This document shows, piece after piece, positions 1 through 9,141 of a DNA stretch of 64,000 nt. The stretch is taken from positions 816,001 to 880,000 of the forward strand of contig NZ_SKCJ01000001.1 of assembly GCF_005434975.1 (NCBI RefSeq), read 5' to 3'. This stretch comes from Parerythrobacter lutipelagi (GTDB taxonomy: Bacteria > Pseudomonadota > Alphaproteobacteria > Sphingomonadales > Sphingomonadaceae). The notes under the pieces are model-generated. The model saw only the letters and a program-made list of their open reading frames with translations. It did not search any database and was not told where the DNA came from. Within the stretch, counting starts at the first letter, position 1; every line of letters begins with the position of its first letter. The position numbers and the translations under genes are program-made.

Positions 1-340
1 ATGCGGGCATCCACAGACCTGCCCATTTGGCAGCCAGCGGCACATTCGCATAAGCCCCGCTGACCGGAACCGGTTCGACTGCCACCTGCCGCCAGTCCGC
101 GCCCAATTCGAAGGCGGCGATCTGCGGCAGAATGGTCGAAACCCCCTGGCCCATTTCGAGCTGCGGCACGGCGACGGAAACAACCCCGTCCTCTGCAATG
201 CGCAACCACCCACCGAAAGTGTATTCGCCCTCGACCGGGGTCAACGGATCGGAAAAACTTCGCGGGCGCAGGCCCCACAGGACCAGCAGTCCGCCGCCAA
301 TGGCGGACCCGACCAGTATTCCGCGCCGGCTAACCCGCAT
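1..340 (-). CDS. Molybdopterin-binding subunit of a xanthine dehydrogenase-family oxidoreductase (N-terminal part)
   Basis: Only the first 113 codons are in the window; the gene runs off the left edge. The start is the ATG whose complement ends at 340, two bases after the stop of the Mrp-type gene, so the two are probably co-transcribed. The N-terminus carries a twin-arginine-like SRRGILVG followed by a hydrophobic stretch, which suggests Tat export or membrane anchoring. The stretch GGWLRIAEDGVVSVAVPQ and the following LEMGQG are typical of the large subunit of isoquinoline 1-oxidoreductase/aldehyde dehydrogenase-like molybdoenzymes (IorB/CoxL-related). Substrate cannot be told from this fragment. 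Confidence 0.8.
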   Translation of the reverse strand, partial: MRVSRRGILVGSAIGGGLLVLWGLRPRSFSDPLTPVEGEYTFGGWLRIAEDGVVSVAVPQLEMGQGVSTILPQIAAFELGADWRQVAVEPVPVSGAYANVPLAAKWAGLWMPA

Positions 341-342
341 CG

Positions 343-1317
343 TTACCCGCCCTTGCCTTCGGCATTGTCGAGCCAGTCGGCCAGTTTTTGCGCGATGGCG
401 TTGAAAGCATCCGCTTCCGCTCCGTCACCGGCAGCAGGTGGCTCGCCGGCATCGCTGGCTGCCCGGATTGCCAGAGTCAGGGGGATTCGCCCGAGGAACG
501 GGATGCCAGTGCCTTCGGCCGCGGTTTCGACCCCGCCTTTGCCGAACGGATCGCTGACCTCGCCGCAGTGCGGGCAGGCATATCCTGCCATATTCTCGAC
601 CAGTCCGATAATCGGCACATTGCCGCCTTCGAACAGGTTTGCCGCGCGCTGCGCATCGATCAGCGCGAGGTCCTGCGGCGTGGAGACAATCACCGCGCCG
701 GCAGGCTTGTGCTTTTGCAGCATAGAGATCTGCACATCGCCAGTGCCCGGCGGCAGGTCGATCAAGAGCAGTTCCGTATCGCCCCAATGCGCATCGACCA
801 GCTGGCCGAATGCATTGCCCGCCATCGGGCCGCGCCACGCCAGCGCCTTGCCCGGTTCGACCAGAAAACCCATCGACAGCATGGGAATGCCGCTGGGGCT
901 CATCACCGGCACGAGCTTTTCGTCCTTGCCTTCGGGCTTGGCGCCTTTGGTATCGAGCAAGGTCGGCTGCGACGGACCGTATATATCGGCATCGACCAGC
1001 CCGACCTTGCGGCCCATCCGGTGCAGGGCGACTGCCAGATTGGCCGTCAGCGTCGATTTGCCGACCCCGCCCTTGCCCGAACCGATGGCGATGATCCGGC
1101 GCGGCTTGCGGTCGGCCGTCATGGCGACGCGAACCTCTTCCACCCCTTCGGCTTCGATCAGAATTTCCTTGCAGGCGGTGCCGAAAGCCTCACGCGTTTT
1201 CACGTCGAGCCCAGCGACATCGACCACCACCGTCACTTTGCCATCGGCCAGTTTGAGGGATTGCACCCGGCCCGCAATCGAGGCTGGGAGGCGCGAAAGA
1301 AGTACCTTTTCGTCCAT
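343..1317 (-). CDS. Mrp/ApbC/NBP35-family Fe-S cluster carrier ATPase
   Basis: A 324-residue protein if the second in-frame ATG ([10 protein letters not shown]) is used; a start 20 codons upstream is possible but its extra residues do not look family-like. Residues 1-70 resemble the MIP18/DUF59-like N-terminal domain. The deviant Walker A loop [11 protein letters not shown] lies at about 79-89, followed by [11 protein letters not shown] and DLPPGTGD. The CPHC motif near 248-251 is the cysteine pair that binds the bridging 4Fe-4S cluster in Mrp dimers. The family loads Fe-S clusters onto apo-enzymes in the cytosol; sitting next to a molybdoenzyme, whose small partner subunit normally carries Fe-S, fits that role. 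Confidence 0.93.
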   Translation of the reverse strand: MDEKVLLSRLPASIAGRVQSLKLADGKVTVVVDVAGLDVKTREAFGTACKEILIEAEGVEEVRVAMTADRKPRRIIAIGSGKGGVGKSTLTANLAVALHRMGRKVGLVDADIYGPSQPTLLDTKGAKPEGKDEKLVPVMSPSGIPMLSMGFLVEPGKALAWRGPMAGNAFGQLVDAHWGDTELLLIDLPPGTGDVQISMLQKHKPAGAVIVSTPQDLALIDAQRAANLFEGGNVPIIGLVENMAGYACPHCGEVSDPFGKGGVETAAEGTGIPFLGRIPLTLAIRAASDAGEPPAAGDGAEADAFNAIAQKLADWLDNAEGKGG

Positions 1318-1391
1318 TGCCAAGCGTCCTAGCAGCAATTTCCCGCGCGCAACCCCTGTTTTTCCTACAATCGACACCTATAAAGACAGGC

Positions 1392-2525
1392 ATGAACACA
1401 ATGCGTGCGTTGAGAGCGAAATTCGGGCTGGCAATGGCCGGCAAGAGTCCGTGGGGCGGAAAATCAGGCGGTAATGGATCGTCGGGCGGCGGAGACGGTT
1501 CTCCGTCAGGCGGCGGGCCAAAGAACCCGTGGCTTCCACCGCGCGGCGAAGATGGCGAGCGGCGCGCCGCCAACATCGAAGACATTTTCAAGAATCGCGG
1601 CCCCGAAGGCCCGCGTCGTGGCGGTGGTGGCGGTTTCCGCATGCCGGAGCGTCCGGGCGGTAAGAGCTGGCTTCCGGTTTTGATCGTGCTGGTCATCTCG
1701 CTCGCGCTGATTTCGACGATGCTTCACCTGATCGGCCCGCAGGAGCGGGCGGTCGTCAAGACGTTCGGCAATTACACCCGCACGCTTGATTCGGGCCTCA
1801 AGATCAGCCTGCCCTGGCCGATCGAGACGGTCGATGTGGAAGACGTGCAAGGCGTGCGGCTGATCAACATCCCGGCACAGGACGAGAAGGTCAAACTGAT
1901 CCTCACCAACGACCAGAATCTGGTCGACCTGAGCTATCTCGTGCGTTTCAACATCAACGATCTGGAAGATTTCAAGTTCCGCCTGGCCGAACCGGTCGAA
2001 ACCGTTGGCGAAGTCGCCGAAGCCGCCATGCGCGCTTCAGTCGCGGAAAAGACGCTCGACGAGACGTTCTCCGGCCAAGGCCGTGCGGAGATCGAGCAGC
2101 GCGTGCGTGAACGGATGCAGGCAACGCTCGATGAATATGGCGCAGGGATCCAGGTGCTGGGTGTTGAAATCGCCAAGGCCGACCCGCCTTCGCAGGTTGT
2201 CGATGCTTTCCGCGAAGTCTCTGTCGCGGAACAGGAAGCCGATGCCGCGCGCAACCGCTCACGCGGTTATGCGCAGCAGATCGTGACAGAAGCACGCGGT
2301 GAAGCCGAAGCCTTCGACAAGGTCTATGCAGAATATCGCCTCGCACCCGAAGTGACCCGCCAGCGTCTCTATTATGAAACCATGGAGCGGGTGCTCAGTC
2401 AGAACGACAAGACCGTGATCGAAGCGCGCGGGGTCACCCCGTATCTGGCGCTTCCCGAACTGCGCCGCCGCAGCCAGCAGGCGCCCGCGACCACTGTCAC
2501 ACCGCCCACCCCGGTGCAGGAGTAA
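1392..2525 (+). CDS. hflK: HflK, membrane SPFH protein, partner of HflC
   Basis: HflK and HflC form a periplasm-facing membrane complex that binds FtsH and modulates its proteolysis. This 377-residue protein has the glycine-rich cytoplasmic N-terminus typical of HflK (about residues 15-85), a single membrane segment near 92-113 (SWLPVLIVLVISLALISTM), then an SPFH/band-7 domain starting with GPQERAVVKTFGNYTRT and a coiled-coil region. The C-terminus is proline/threonine rich. The start is uncertain: ATGs at 1392, 1401 and 1434 are all possible and none has a strong ribosome-binding site. hflC follows after 5 bases, so this is an hflKC operon. It is divergent from the Mrp gene. Confidence 0.94.
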   Translation: MNTMRALRAKFGLAMAGKSPWGGKSGGNGSSGGGDGSPSGGGPKNPWLPPRGEDGERRAANIEDIFKNRGPEGPRRGGGGGFRMPERPGGKSWLPVLIVLVISLALISTMLHLIGPQERAVVKTFGNYTRTLDSGLKISLPWPIETVDVEDVQGVRLINIPAQDEKVKLILTNDQNLVDLSYLVRFNINDLEDFKFRLAEPVETVGEVAEAAMRASVAEKTLDETFSGQGRAEIEQRVRERMQATLDEYGAGIQVLGVEIAKADPPSQVVDAFREVSVAEQEADAARNRSRGYAQQIVTEARGEAEAFDKVYAEYRLAPEVTRQRLYYETMERVLSQNDKTVIEARGVTPYLALPELRRRSQQAPATTVTPPTPVQE

Positions 2526-2530
2526 AGCCG

Positions 2531-3367
2531 ATGCAGAACGTCTGGGAAAACCATCGCCTCTCCATCATCGCCGTGGCGATAGCGCTTATCGGCCTGATGA
2601 TGAGCGTTTATGTCGTCAACGAAGAAGAGCAGGTCGTCATCGTGCGCACCGGCCAGCCCGTCGGCACGGTCAACACGCCGGGCGGGACCAAGGGAGCGGG
2701 ATTGTATCTGCGCATTCCGTTCATCGATTCGGTCCGCCGGGTGGAACGCCGCCTGCTCGATCTCGAATTGAATGAAGAAGAAGTGCTGTCGAACGATCAG
2801 CAACGTCTTCTGGTCGATGCCTATGCGCGGTTCCGCATCACTGACCCGGTTCGCATGGTCGAACGCGCCGGTACAACAGACGGAGTGCGTACCGCGCTGC
2901 AGCCGATCCTCAACTCCGTGCTCAGGCAGGAACTGGGCCGCCGGACATTCCAGGCCATGCTGACCGCTGAACGCGGTACGGCGCTGGCCACGGTGCGTGC
3001 CAATCTTGACCGGCAGGCGCGGCAATACGGGGCCGAAGTGGTCGATGTGCAGATCAAGCGTACCGACCTGCCGTCAGGCCGACCGCTCGAATCCGCTTTC
3101 ACCCGAATGGAATCGGACCGTGAACGCGAAGCGCGCACGATCCGCGCAGCCGGCACGCGTGACGCGCGCGTCATTCGCGCCGAGGCTGACGCGGAGGCGG
3201 CGAACATATTTGCCGGCGCGTTCGGCAAGGACCCGCAGTTTTACGACTTCTATCGGGCGATGCAGAGCTACGATGCAACCTTTGCCAAGCGCGAGGGCGG
3301 ACCCGAAAGCAGCCTGATCCTGTCGCCGGACAATGAGTACCTGCGCCAGTTCCAGGGTCGCCGCTGA
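2531..3367 (+). CDS. hflC: HflC, membrane SPFH protein, regulator of FtsH
   Basis: 278 residues, immediately downstream of hflK. An N-terminal membrane helix (about residues 8-29, LSIIAVAIALIGLMMSVYVV) is followed by the band-7 start NEEEQVVIVRTGQPV and the typical FIDSVRRVERRLLDLE. A long helical region contains EREARTIRAAGTRDARVIRA, matching the R/A/E-rich helix of HflC. In the family it pairs with HflK to build the cage around FtsH. The C-terminus (YLRQFQGRR) is complete. No terminator is obvious before the downstream protease gene, so read-through into it is conceivable. Confidence 0.94.
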   Translation: MQNVWENHRLSIIAVAIALIGLMMSVYVVNEEEQVVIVRTGQPVGTVNTPGGTKGAGLYLRIPFIDSVRRVERRLLDLELNEEEVLSNDQQRLLVDAYARFRITDPVRMVERAGTTDGVRTALQPILNSVLRQELGRRTFQAMLTAERGTALATVRANLDRQARQYGAEVVDVQIKRTDLPSGRPLESAFTRMESDREREARTIRAAGTRDARVIRAEADAEAANIFAGAFGKDPQFYDFYRAMQSYDATFAKREGGPESSLILSPDNEYLRQFQGRR

Positions 3368-3507
3368 CGCCGATCGGAGCCTCGCCTGCCCGACCGCGCA
3401 CAGCGCTCGACCAACGACATGCCCCGTTCAAAGGGGGTTCAGCCCGCGCGGCGCGATAATCGGTTTGGAATTTTTAGCGCGCGAAAGCGCCTTGTGAGAG
3501 GCTGAGA

Positions 3508-5064
3508 ATGAAGAGGAATGAAAAGGACGTGAAGCCTGTGCGATACGCTTATGGATTGACCTCAGCGCTGCTGGCCGGCGGTGCTGCCCTTTCTTTGCTG
3601 ACCGGCTACCCTGCGGGTGCCCAGGTTGCCCAGAACGATGATAGCCGCATGGCGAGTGTCGTCCCCCGGGCCGGCGCGCCGGAAAGCTTTGCCGACCTGA
3701 CGGAACAGCTTGCCCCTGCGGTGGTCAACATCTCGACCCGCCAGCGGGTCGAAGTGAGCAATGCCAATCCGTTCGGCAATTCGCCGCTTGGCCAGCTGTT
3801 TCGCCAGCGCCAGCAGCAGGAACCACAGACACGCGAAGCGCAATCGCTGGGTTCGGGCTTCATCATTTCAGCCGACGGATATGTCGTGACGAACAACCAC
3901 GTCGTCAGCCCCGAGGGGCGCGGTGTGGTCGAGGAAATCACCGTCATCATGCCAGACGGCAAGGAATACCAGGCCGAGCTGGTTGGCGCCGATGCAGCGT
4001 CCGACCTTGCCGTGCTGAAAATAGAAGGCAGCGATCCGTTTCCCTTCGTCAAGTTCGGTGACAGCAAGACTGCCCGCACCGGCGACTGGGTGATTGCCAT
4101 CGGCAACCCGCTCGGCCTTGGCGGGACGGTAACTTCCGGCATAATCTCCGCCGTGCTGCGCAACACCGGCGCCGGGGCGTATGACCGCTTCATCCAGACC
4201 GACGCCGCGATCAACCGCGGCAATTCGGGCGGGCCGTTGTTCGATATGCAAGGCAATGTGATCGGGATCAACAACCGCATCCTGTCGCCCTCGGCAGGCA
4301 GCATCGGCCTCGGCTTCGCGATCCCGGCAGACATCGCTGCGCCGATCGTCGACCAGCTCAAGGCCGGACAATCCATCGAGCGCGGGTATCTGGGCGTCAG
4401 CATCCAGCCGGTCGATGACGATCTGGCGAGCTCGCTCGGCCTGCCCAAGAATCGCGGCGAACTGGTGCAAGTGGTCGTGCCTGACGCTGCGGCTGACAAG
4501 GCCGGCATCGAAGCGGGTGACATCGTGACCAAGGTCGATGGCAAGGACGTGACCAGCGAGCAGACGTTGTCCTTCCTCGTCGCCAATGTGAAACCGGGCA
4601 ACCGGATACCGATCGAATTGCTCCGCAACGGTCAGCGCCGCACCGTCACCGCGACAGTCGGCAAGCGGCCAAGCGAGGAAGAGCTCGCGCGCAGCCAGAT
4701 GTTCAGCCAGGATGACGAGAGCGAGCAGGGCCTGCCCGACAATATGCAGTCGGACAATCTGGTGGCTGAAAAGCTCGGCCTGCAGGTCGTACCGGTCACT
4801 CCGGAAATCGCCCGCCAGATCGGTGCACCTCCCAGCACTCTTGGCCTCGCCATAGCTGGTGTCGATCCAAGTTCGGACGCCGCGCGCAAAGGTCTCAACC
4901 GGCGCGACATCATTCTGACGGCGAATTATGAGCCGGTTGCTACGATCGAAGATCTGGAAGCGGCTATTCAGGCCGCAGAAGCGGCGGGACGCGATGCCGT
5001 TCTGCTGCGGATCAAGCCAGCGCGAAGCAGCAACCCGATCTATCGTGCGGTGCGCATCCGCTAA
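3508..5064 (+). CDS. degP: Do-like periplasmic serine endoprotease (DegP/DegQ family)
   Basis: 518 residues, starting at an ATG preceded by GAGAGG. Residues 1-38 form a signal peptide (hydrophobic core GLTSALLAGGAALSLLTG, cleavage likely after AGA). The trypsin-like triad is visible as His131 (TNNHVV), Asp166 (SDLAVLKI) and Ser240 (RGNSGGPLFD). PDZ1 begins at about residue 296 (YLGVSIQP) and PDZ2 covers the C-terminal ~100 residues (SSDAARKGLNRRDIIL). The family degrades or refolds damaged envelope proteins. Its position directly after hflKC groups membrane and periplasmic quality-control functions. DegP versus DegQ cannot be decided from sequence alone. Confidence 0.93.
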   Translation: MKRNEKDVKPVRYAYGLTSALLAGGAALSLLTGYPAGAQVAQNDDSRMASVVPRAGAPESFADLTEQLAPAVVNISTRQRVEVSNANPFGNSPLGQLFRQRQQQEPQTREAQSLGSGFIISADGYVVTNNHVVSPEGRGVVEEITVIMPDGKEYQAELVGADAASDLAVLKIEGSDPFPFVKFGDSKTARTGDWVIAIGNPLGLGGTVTSGIISAVLRNTGAGAYDRFIQTDAAINRGNSGGPLFDMQGNVIGINNRILSPSAGSIGLGFAIPADIAAPIVDQLKAGQSIERGYLGVSIQPVDDDLASSLGLPKNRGELVQVVVPDAAADKAGIEAGDIVTKVDGKDVTSEQTLSFLVANVKPGNRIPIELLRNGQRRTVTATVGKRPSEEELARSQMFSQDDESEQGLPDNMQSDNLVAEKLGLQVVPVTPEIARQIGAPPSTLGLAIAGVDPSSDAARKGLNRRDIILTANYEPVATIEDLEAAIQAAEAAGRDAVLLRIKPARSSNPIYRAVRIR

Positions 5065-5090
5065 GATCCTCGGGCTAAATACCGGCCAGC

Positions 5091-5130
5091 AAAAAGGGCC
5101 GCTCCCAAGCAAATGGGGGCGGCCCTTTTT
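5091..5130. terminator. Bidirectional intrinsic terminator between degP and the class A PBP gene
   Basis: A 12-bp perfect stem AAAAAGGGCCGC / GCGGCCCTTTTT, extended by TCCC/GGGG, with A-run and T-run on opposite sides. It can terminate both the rightward degP transcript and the leftward PBP transcript that converge here. Confidence 0.9.
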
Positions 5131-5145
5131 CATTCTGACCGGCGG

Positions 5146-7353
5146 CTACTGCTGCCGGGGTGCCTCGGTCGGGATGCGGGTCGGCATCGGGCGCGGGGGT
5201 TGCGGCTGCGCAGGAGGCGGGCTCGGCCGCGCCTGACCTCCACTCGGCCCTCCGCCCGGCCCGCCGCGAGGATTGCCACCGCCGGTCGCGCGGTCGAGGA
5301 AATCGTCGCTCGCCGCCTGCCCGTTATCGCCCTGCGCAGGTGTCCGGTTGCGCGGACGATCCATCACATCGCCTTCGCCCTGAGGCTCGACCGGCTGCTG
5401 GTCCGACCCGCGACCCTGGCCCGGCTCGATCAGATTCCCCTGTTCGTCGATGTAATAATAATCGTCCGGATCGCCGAAATAAAACTCGTCATCGGGCTCA
5501 AGCTGCCATTCGGGCAATTTAAGCTCGGTGTTGAACTGCTCGACCGGGCGGTCCTTCACCGCGAAGCGCATGAACGCGGCGAAGGCCTGCGCGGGTGCCC
5601 GCCCGCCTTGCAGTCCGGGCACGCGCCCGTTGTCGTCGCGGCCCATCCACACGCCCGTGGTAATCCCGCTGGAAAATCCGACGAAGTAACCATCCTTGTT
5701 CGAACTGGTCGTGCCGGTCTTGCCGGCGACAGGGCGGCCAATCTGCGCCGCTCGCCCGGTGCCGGTCGAGACAGCCGTTTGCAGCAGGTCGGTGATCCCG
5801 GCAGCGACATATTCCGGGACGAGCTGCGTACTGCGCGCCTGTTCGTGCTCATACAGGGTTTCGCCGTCTGCGGTGGTCACTTTGACGATCCCGTATGGTT
5901 CGACCGAGCGCCCGCCTGCGGAAACAGCCCCGAAGGCGCGCGTCATGTCGATCAGGCGGGTTTCCGACGTTCCCAGCACCATCGATGGAAAGGTCTGGAT
6001 CGGAGTGGTGATCCCGAACCGCTTGGCCATGCTCGCAACTGTACCAAAGCCGACTTCATTGCCGAGCTGCGCCGCCACGGTGTTCTTCGAATAGGCAAAA
6101 GCGGTGCGCACATCGATATCGCCGGCATATCCGCCACCCGAATTGCGCGGGCTCCAGCCATCGATCGTCACCGGCACATCCTTGACCATCGAGCCCGGAT
6201 TGTAGCCCGCTTCGAGCGCAGCCATGTAAACAAACAGCTTCCAGCTTGAGCCCGGCTGACGAACCGCATCGGTCGCCCGGTTGTAATTGGTTTCGACGTA
6301 ATCCGTGCCGCCGATCATGGCGAGGATCGCACCGTCGCGATCGAGACTGACCAGCGCGCCTTGCGCCCCGTCGGGCGTATTTGCGGAGATCGCCGTTTCC
6401 GCCGCGCGCTGCATGCCCACATCGAGCGTCGTCCAGACCTCGATCGGCTCGTTGGTTTCAGGCAGCAACAGGTCGAGCTGCGGCAGCGCCCAGTCAGTGA
6501 AGTACCGCACGGAATTGCGCGCCGTGTCCTGTTTGAGCTTCACCGCAGTCGGATCGACCGAAACGGAGGGGTCGATCATCTCCTGCTCTTTCATCAGGCG
6601 CAGCACCACCTGAGCGCGGTCGACCGCGGCCTGAACATCTGCCGTCGGTGAATAGCGGCTCGGCGCCTTGACCAGACCGGCGATGATCGCCGCTTCGCCG
6701 GTTGAAAGTTCGGTCGCTGGATGGCTGAAGAATTTCCGGCTCGCGCTGTCGATGCCGTAGGCCCCGCCGCCGAAATAGACCTTGTTAAGATAAAGCTCGA
6801 GAATCTCGTCCTTGGAAAATTTCCATTCGAGCGCCATCGCCAGCACCGCTTCTCGCATCTTGCGGTCGAGCGTGCGGTTGGAATTGAGGAACAGATTGCG
6901 CGCCAGCTGCTGGCTGATCGTGGAAGTCGCGCTGATCCGCCCGTCATCGGTTGCCGCGTCGTAGAACGCGCGGCCCAGACCGTAGGGGTCGACCCCGGGA
7001 TGCGAATAGAACCGGCGATCTTCGACCGCGATCATCGCATTCTTCATGTTCTGCGGAATGTCTTTGCGGTCGATCCATTTGCCGAAGCTCGGTCCGAGTT
7101 CGACAATCTCCGTTCCGTCACGCGCGCGCACCACGATGGTCTGCGCGTTCTGGGTCGCTTTCAGCTCTGCGAAACTGGGCAGCGAACGCGCGGCGAAGAT
7201 TACCGCGAAACCGAGGAAAACCGCACCGAGAAGCGACAGGGCAACGCCCGCGAAAACCGCACGGCGCAGCCACAGCCGCCACCCGCGAAGGGGTGCCTTT
7301 TCCGGTTTCCTGGTGCGAGCAGCGGCCCGCCGCCGACTTCCTCTTTTCGCCAT
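5146..7353 (-). CDS. Class A penicillin-binding protein (bifunctional glycosyltransferase/transpeptidase, PBP1A-like)
   Basis: About 735 residues. A basic, short cytoplasmic tail precedes one membrane helix (RAVFAGVALSLLGAVFLGFA). The GT51 glycosyltransferase domain shows EDRRFYSHPG and TISQQLARNLFL, the sites that polymerise lipid II. The transpeptidase domain has SxxK as SSWK (in RQPGSSWKLF), SxN as SKN and the KTG triad in GKTGTTSSNKDG. The last ~100 residues are low-complexity, rich in Pro, Gly and Gln. The start was set at MAKRGSRRRA, with AGGGTGG just upstream; an ORF extension of 13 codons is possible. It builds peptidoglycan at the inner membrane. Confidence 0.92.
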   Translation of the reverse strand: MAKRGSRRRAAARTRKPEKAPLRGWRLWLRRAVFAGVALSLLGAVFLGFAVIFAARSLPSFAELKATQNAQTIVVRARDGTEIVELGPSFGKWIDRKDIPQNMKNAMIAVEDRRFYSHPGVDPYGLGRAFYDAATDDGRISATSTISQQLARNLFLNSNRTLDRKMREAVLAMALEWKFSKDEILELYLNKVYFGGGAYGIDSASRKFFSHPATELSTGEAAIIAGLVKAPSRYSPTADVQAAVDRAQVVLRLMKEQEMIDPSVSVDPTAVKLKQDTARNSVRYFTDWALPQLDLLLPETNEPIEVWTTLDVGMQRAAETAISANTPDGAQGALVSLDRDGAILAMIGGTDYVETNYNRATDAVRQPGSSWKLFVYMAALEAGYNPGSMVKDVPVTIDGWSPRNSGGGYAGDIDVRTAFAYSKNTVAAQLGNEVGFGTVASMAKRFGITTPIQTFPSMVLGTSETRLIDMTRAFGAVSAGGRSVEPYGIVKVTTADGETLYEHEQARSTQLVPEYVAAGITDLLQTAVSTGTGRAAQIGRPVAGKTGTTSSNKDGYFVGFSSGITTGVWMGRDDNGRVPGLQGGRAPAQAFAAFMRFAVKDRPVEQFNTELKLPEWQLEPDDEFYFGDPDDYYYIDEQGNLIEPGQGRGSDQQPVEPQGEGDVMDRPRNRTPAQGDNGQAASDDFLDRATGGGNPRGGPGGGPSGGQARPSPPPAQPQPPRPMPTRIPTEAPRQQ

Positions 7354-7459
7354 CCACCCTGCAGTCATCTGGCGCCGGAGATTATGGCGCATTGATCAGC
7401 CTGTGCATTGCATATGCAAGTTCTAACTCCGCGTGAACGGCCCGGCGGCTTTCTTCCGC

Positions 7460-7864
7460 CTATTTCTCCTCCGCTTCGAAGTCCAGCGCCGCGCTGTTGA
7501 TGCAATAGCGCAGCCCGCCCTGGTCCTGCGGGCCATCGGGAAAAACGTGCCCCAGGTGGCCATCGCAGTTCGAACAGGTGACTTCGGTCCGGATCATCCC
7601 GTGCGACATATCGCGGTGTTCATCCACCGCACCGCCCTCTGCCGGCTTCGTAAACGCCGGCCAGCCGCAGCCGCTGTTGTATTTCGCATCGCTTTCGAAC
7701 AGCTTGGTGCCGCAGCCCGCACAAAAATACTCGCCGGCCTCGTAATGCTTGTCATATTCACCGGTGAAGGCGCGTTCCGTGCCTTTTTCGCGCAGGACAT
7801 GGAACCGCTCGGGGCTGAGCCGCTCACGCCATTCTGCAGCGCTTAGATTTCTGATGTCGTTCAT
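7460..7864 (-). CDS. msrB: Peptide-methionine (R)-S-oxide reductase MsrB
   Basis: 134 residues, normal for a stand-alone MsrB. The two zinc-binding CxxC pairs are CAGC and CSNC, and the catalytic cysteine is in RYCINSAAL near the C-terminus. The conserved [10 protein letters not shown] block is present. The enzyme reduces methionine-R-sulfoxide in proteins with thioredoxin as electron donor. No signal peptide is seen, so it is cytosolic. The GST gene lies just upstream on the same strand. Confidence 0.96.
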   Translation of the reverse strand: MNDIRNLSAAEWRERLSPERFHVLREKGTERAFTGEYDKHYEAGEYFCAGCGTKLFESDAKYNSGCGWPAFTKPAEGGAVDEHRDMSHGMIRTEVTCSNCDGHLGHVFPDGPQDQGGLRYCINSAALDFEAEEK

Positions 7865-7920
7865 GCAAATGCTCCTTCGTCAGGAGATATAGGGAGCCAA
7901 GCCCGGTCGATCCACCGGTG

Positions 7921-7958
7921 CCCTATCCATCCACCGAAGCCCTATCCATCGACCGAAG
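7921..7958. repeat. Tandem 19-bp duplication at the end of the GST gene
   Basis: Two adjacent 19-bp copies (18 of 19 identical) beginning CCCTATCCATC. On the minus strand each copy contains an in-frame TAG, so the duplication repeats the C-terminal codons and stop of the GST gene without altering the protein. Confidence 0.7.
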
Positions 7959-8613
7959 CATAGTGGCTGGGGGGCTGGATCACTTCCATTCTTTCTGACA
8001 GCAACGGGCGGAAGCTGGGACGGCTCTTGATCACCGAATACCAGCTTTTGGCCGATTTGTGCTGATCCCAATCGATCCCGCCAAGATAGTCCGCGACGGA
8101 AATCTGCGCCGCTGCGGCAAGGTCTGCCAGGCTCATGCGCGGACCGGCGATCCAGGTGCGGTTGTCGATCAGCCAATCGATGTAATCGAGGTGGCCGTGG
8201 GCCATCTTCATGGCCCCGCTCAGCCGCCGCGAGTCAGGCGGCTGGCGCAAGATGATCCGCTTCTTCATCTTCTCGTGCATCATCGGCCCGGTCACATCGT
8301 TGAAGAAACTCTCATCGAACAGCGCAATCAGCCGCCGGATTTCGGCACGTTCCTTCGAAGTGCCGTTGATCAAAGGCGACTGTTCGGTCGTTTCTTCGAA
8401 ATACTCGCAGATCGCGCGGCTGTCACACAGGGTCGTTTTCTTGTCCGGGTCGTGCAGCACAGGAGTTCGTCCGGCGGGGTTGAGCGCCCAGAATTCGTCG
8501 CGATTGTCCCACGGGTTTTCACGCCACAATTCATAGCCGACGCCCTTCTCGCTCAGCAGCAGGCGAACCTTGCGGCTGAACGGGCAGAGCGGAAATTGAT
8601 AGAGGCGCCACAT
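7942..8613 (-). CDS. Glutathione S-transferase family protein
   Basis: 223 residues. The thioredoxin-fold N-terminal half starts WRLYQFPLCPFSRKVRLLL, with CPFS in the position of the catalytic Cys/Ser, and contains the cis-proline motif NPAGRTPVL and DSRAICEY, which contact glutathione. The helical C-terminal domain holds SLADLAAAAQISVADYL, the usual N-capping box. Such proteins conjugate or reduce substrates with glutathione; the specific substrate is not evident. It lies upstream of msrB on the same strand, consistent with a redox-repair pairing. Confidence 0.88.
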   Translation of the reverse strand: MWRLYQFPLCPFSRKVRLLLSEKGVGYELWRENPWDNRDEFWALNPAGRTPVLHDPDKKTTLCDSRAICEYFEETTEQSPLINGTSKERAEIRRLIALFDESFFNDVTGPMMHEKMKKRIILRQPPDSRRLSGAMKMAHGHLDYIDWLIDNRTWIAGPRMSLADLAAAAQISVADYLGGIDWDQHKSAKSWYSVIKSRPSFRPLLSERMEVIQPPSHYASVDG

Positions 8614-8692
8614 GGCCTTCGTTCATGGCGCAAGCCGCGGCCCGCGTCCATATGCCAACGCCGATATGTCGGTGGATTTCAGACGGTTTGCG

Positions 8693-9079
8693 CTAAAGTC
8701 CCGAGGCGTCGAGCAGCAGCAGGCACGCGGGCATCGCGTCTTCCAGCGTATCGTCTTCCCGAAGCTTGCGCGCCTCCATCGACAGCAGCGCGGCAACCGC
8801 CTCTCGGTCCATCCCCGTTTCGTCCATCAGCCGCGCCGATGCCCGCACGAAAAATTCCCGTCCGCGCTGACCGAGTGGCGGGAACCGGGCGGCCTTCGCA
8901 TTGCCGCGCGTTTGCCCGTCAGCGACAATCGCAAAGGCGGCAGAACACCGCAGCGCGGTTTGCTGTTCGAGCGAGAGTTGCAATCCGCCTTGCGCCGAAG
9001 CGTTTGATGCAGCCAGCGGCGCAGAAGGGATACAAATCGCCAGCAGTAGCGGGAACAGAGCGAGCTTGCCGTGGATAGT
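8693..9079 (-). CDS. Small exported protein of unknown function
   Basis: 128 residues from the ATG of MTIHGKLALF. The first ~28 residues form a signal peptide (LALFPLLLAICIPSAPLAASNASA). The mature part is helical, with two cysteines (LRCSAAFAI and DAMPACLLLL). No family was recognised. The start of the divergently transcribed aldehyde dehydrogenase is 62 bases away, so the two share a short promoter region. Confidence 0.7.
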   Translation of the reverse strand, partial: TIHGKLALFPLLLAICIPSAPLAASNASAQGGLQLSLEQQTALRCSAAFAIVADGQTRGNAKAARFPPLGQRGREFFVRASARLMDETGMDREAVAALLSMEARKLREDDTLEDAMPACLLLLDASGL

Positions 9080-9141
9080 CATAGATAAGCCCCTAGATGG
9101 GGATTCCTGAACATGCACCTGACAAAAGAGAGTTTACCTCC

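Noticed and set aside
388-1332. Long plus-strand ORF opposite the Mrp gene
   Set aside because: It is antisense to a conserved Fe-S carrier, has no recognisable domain and no ribosome-binding site; high GC makes such shadow frames common.
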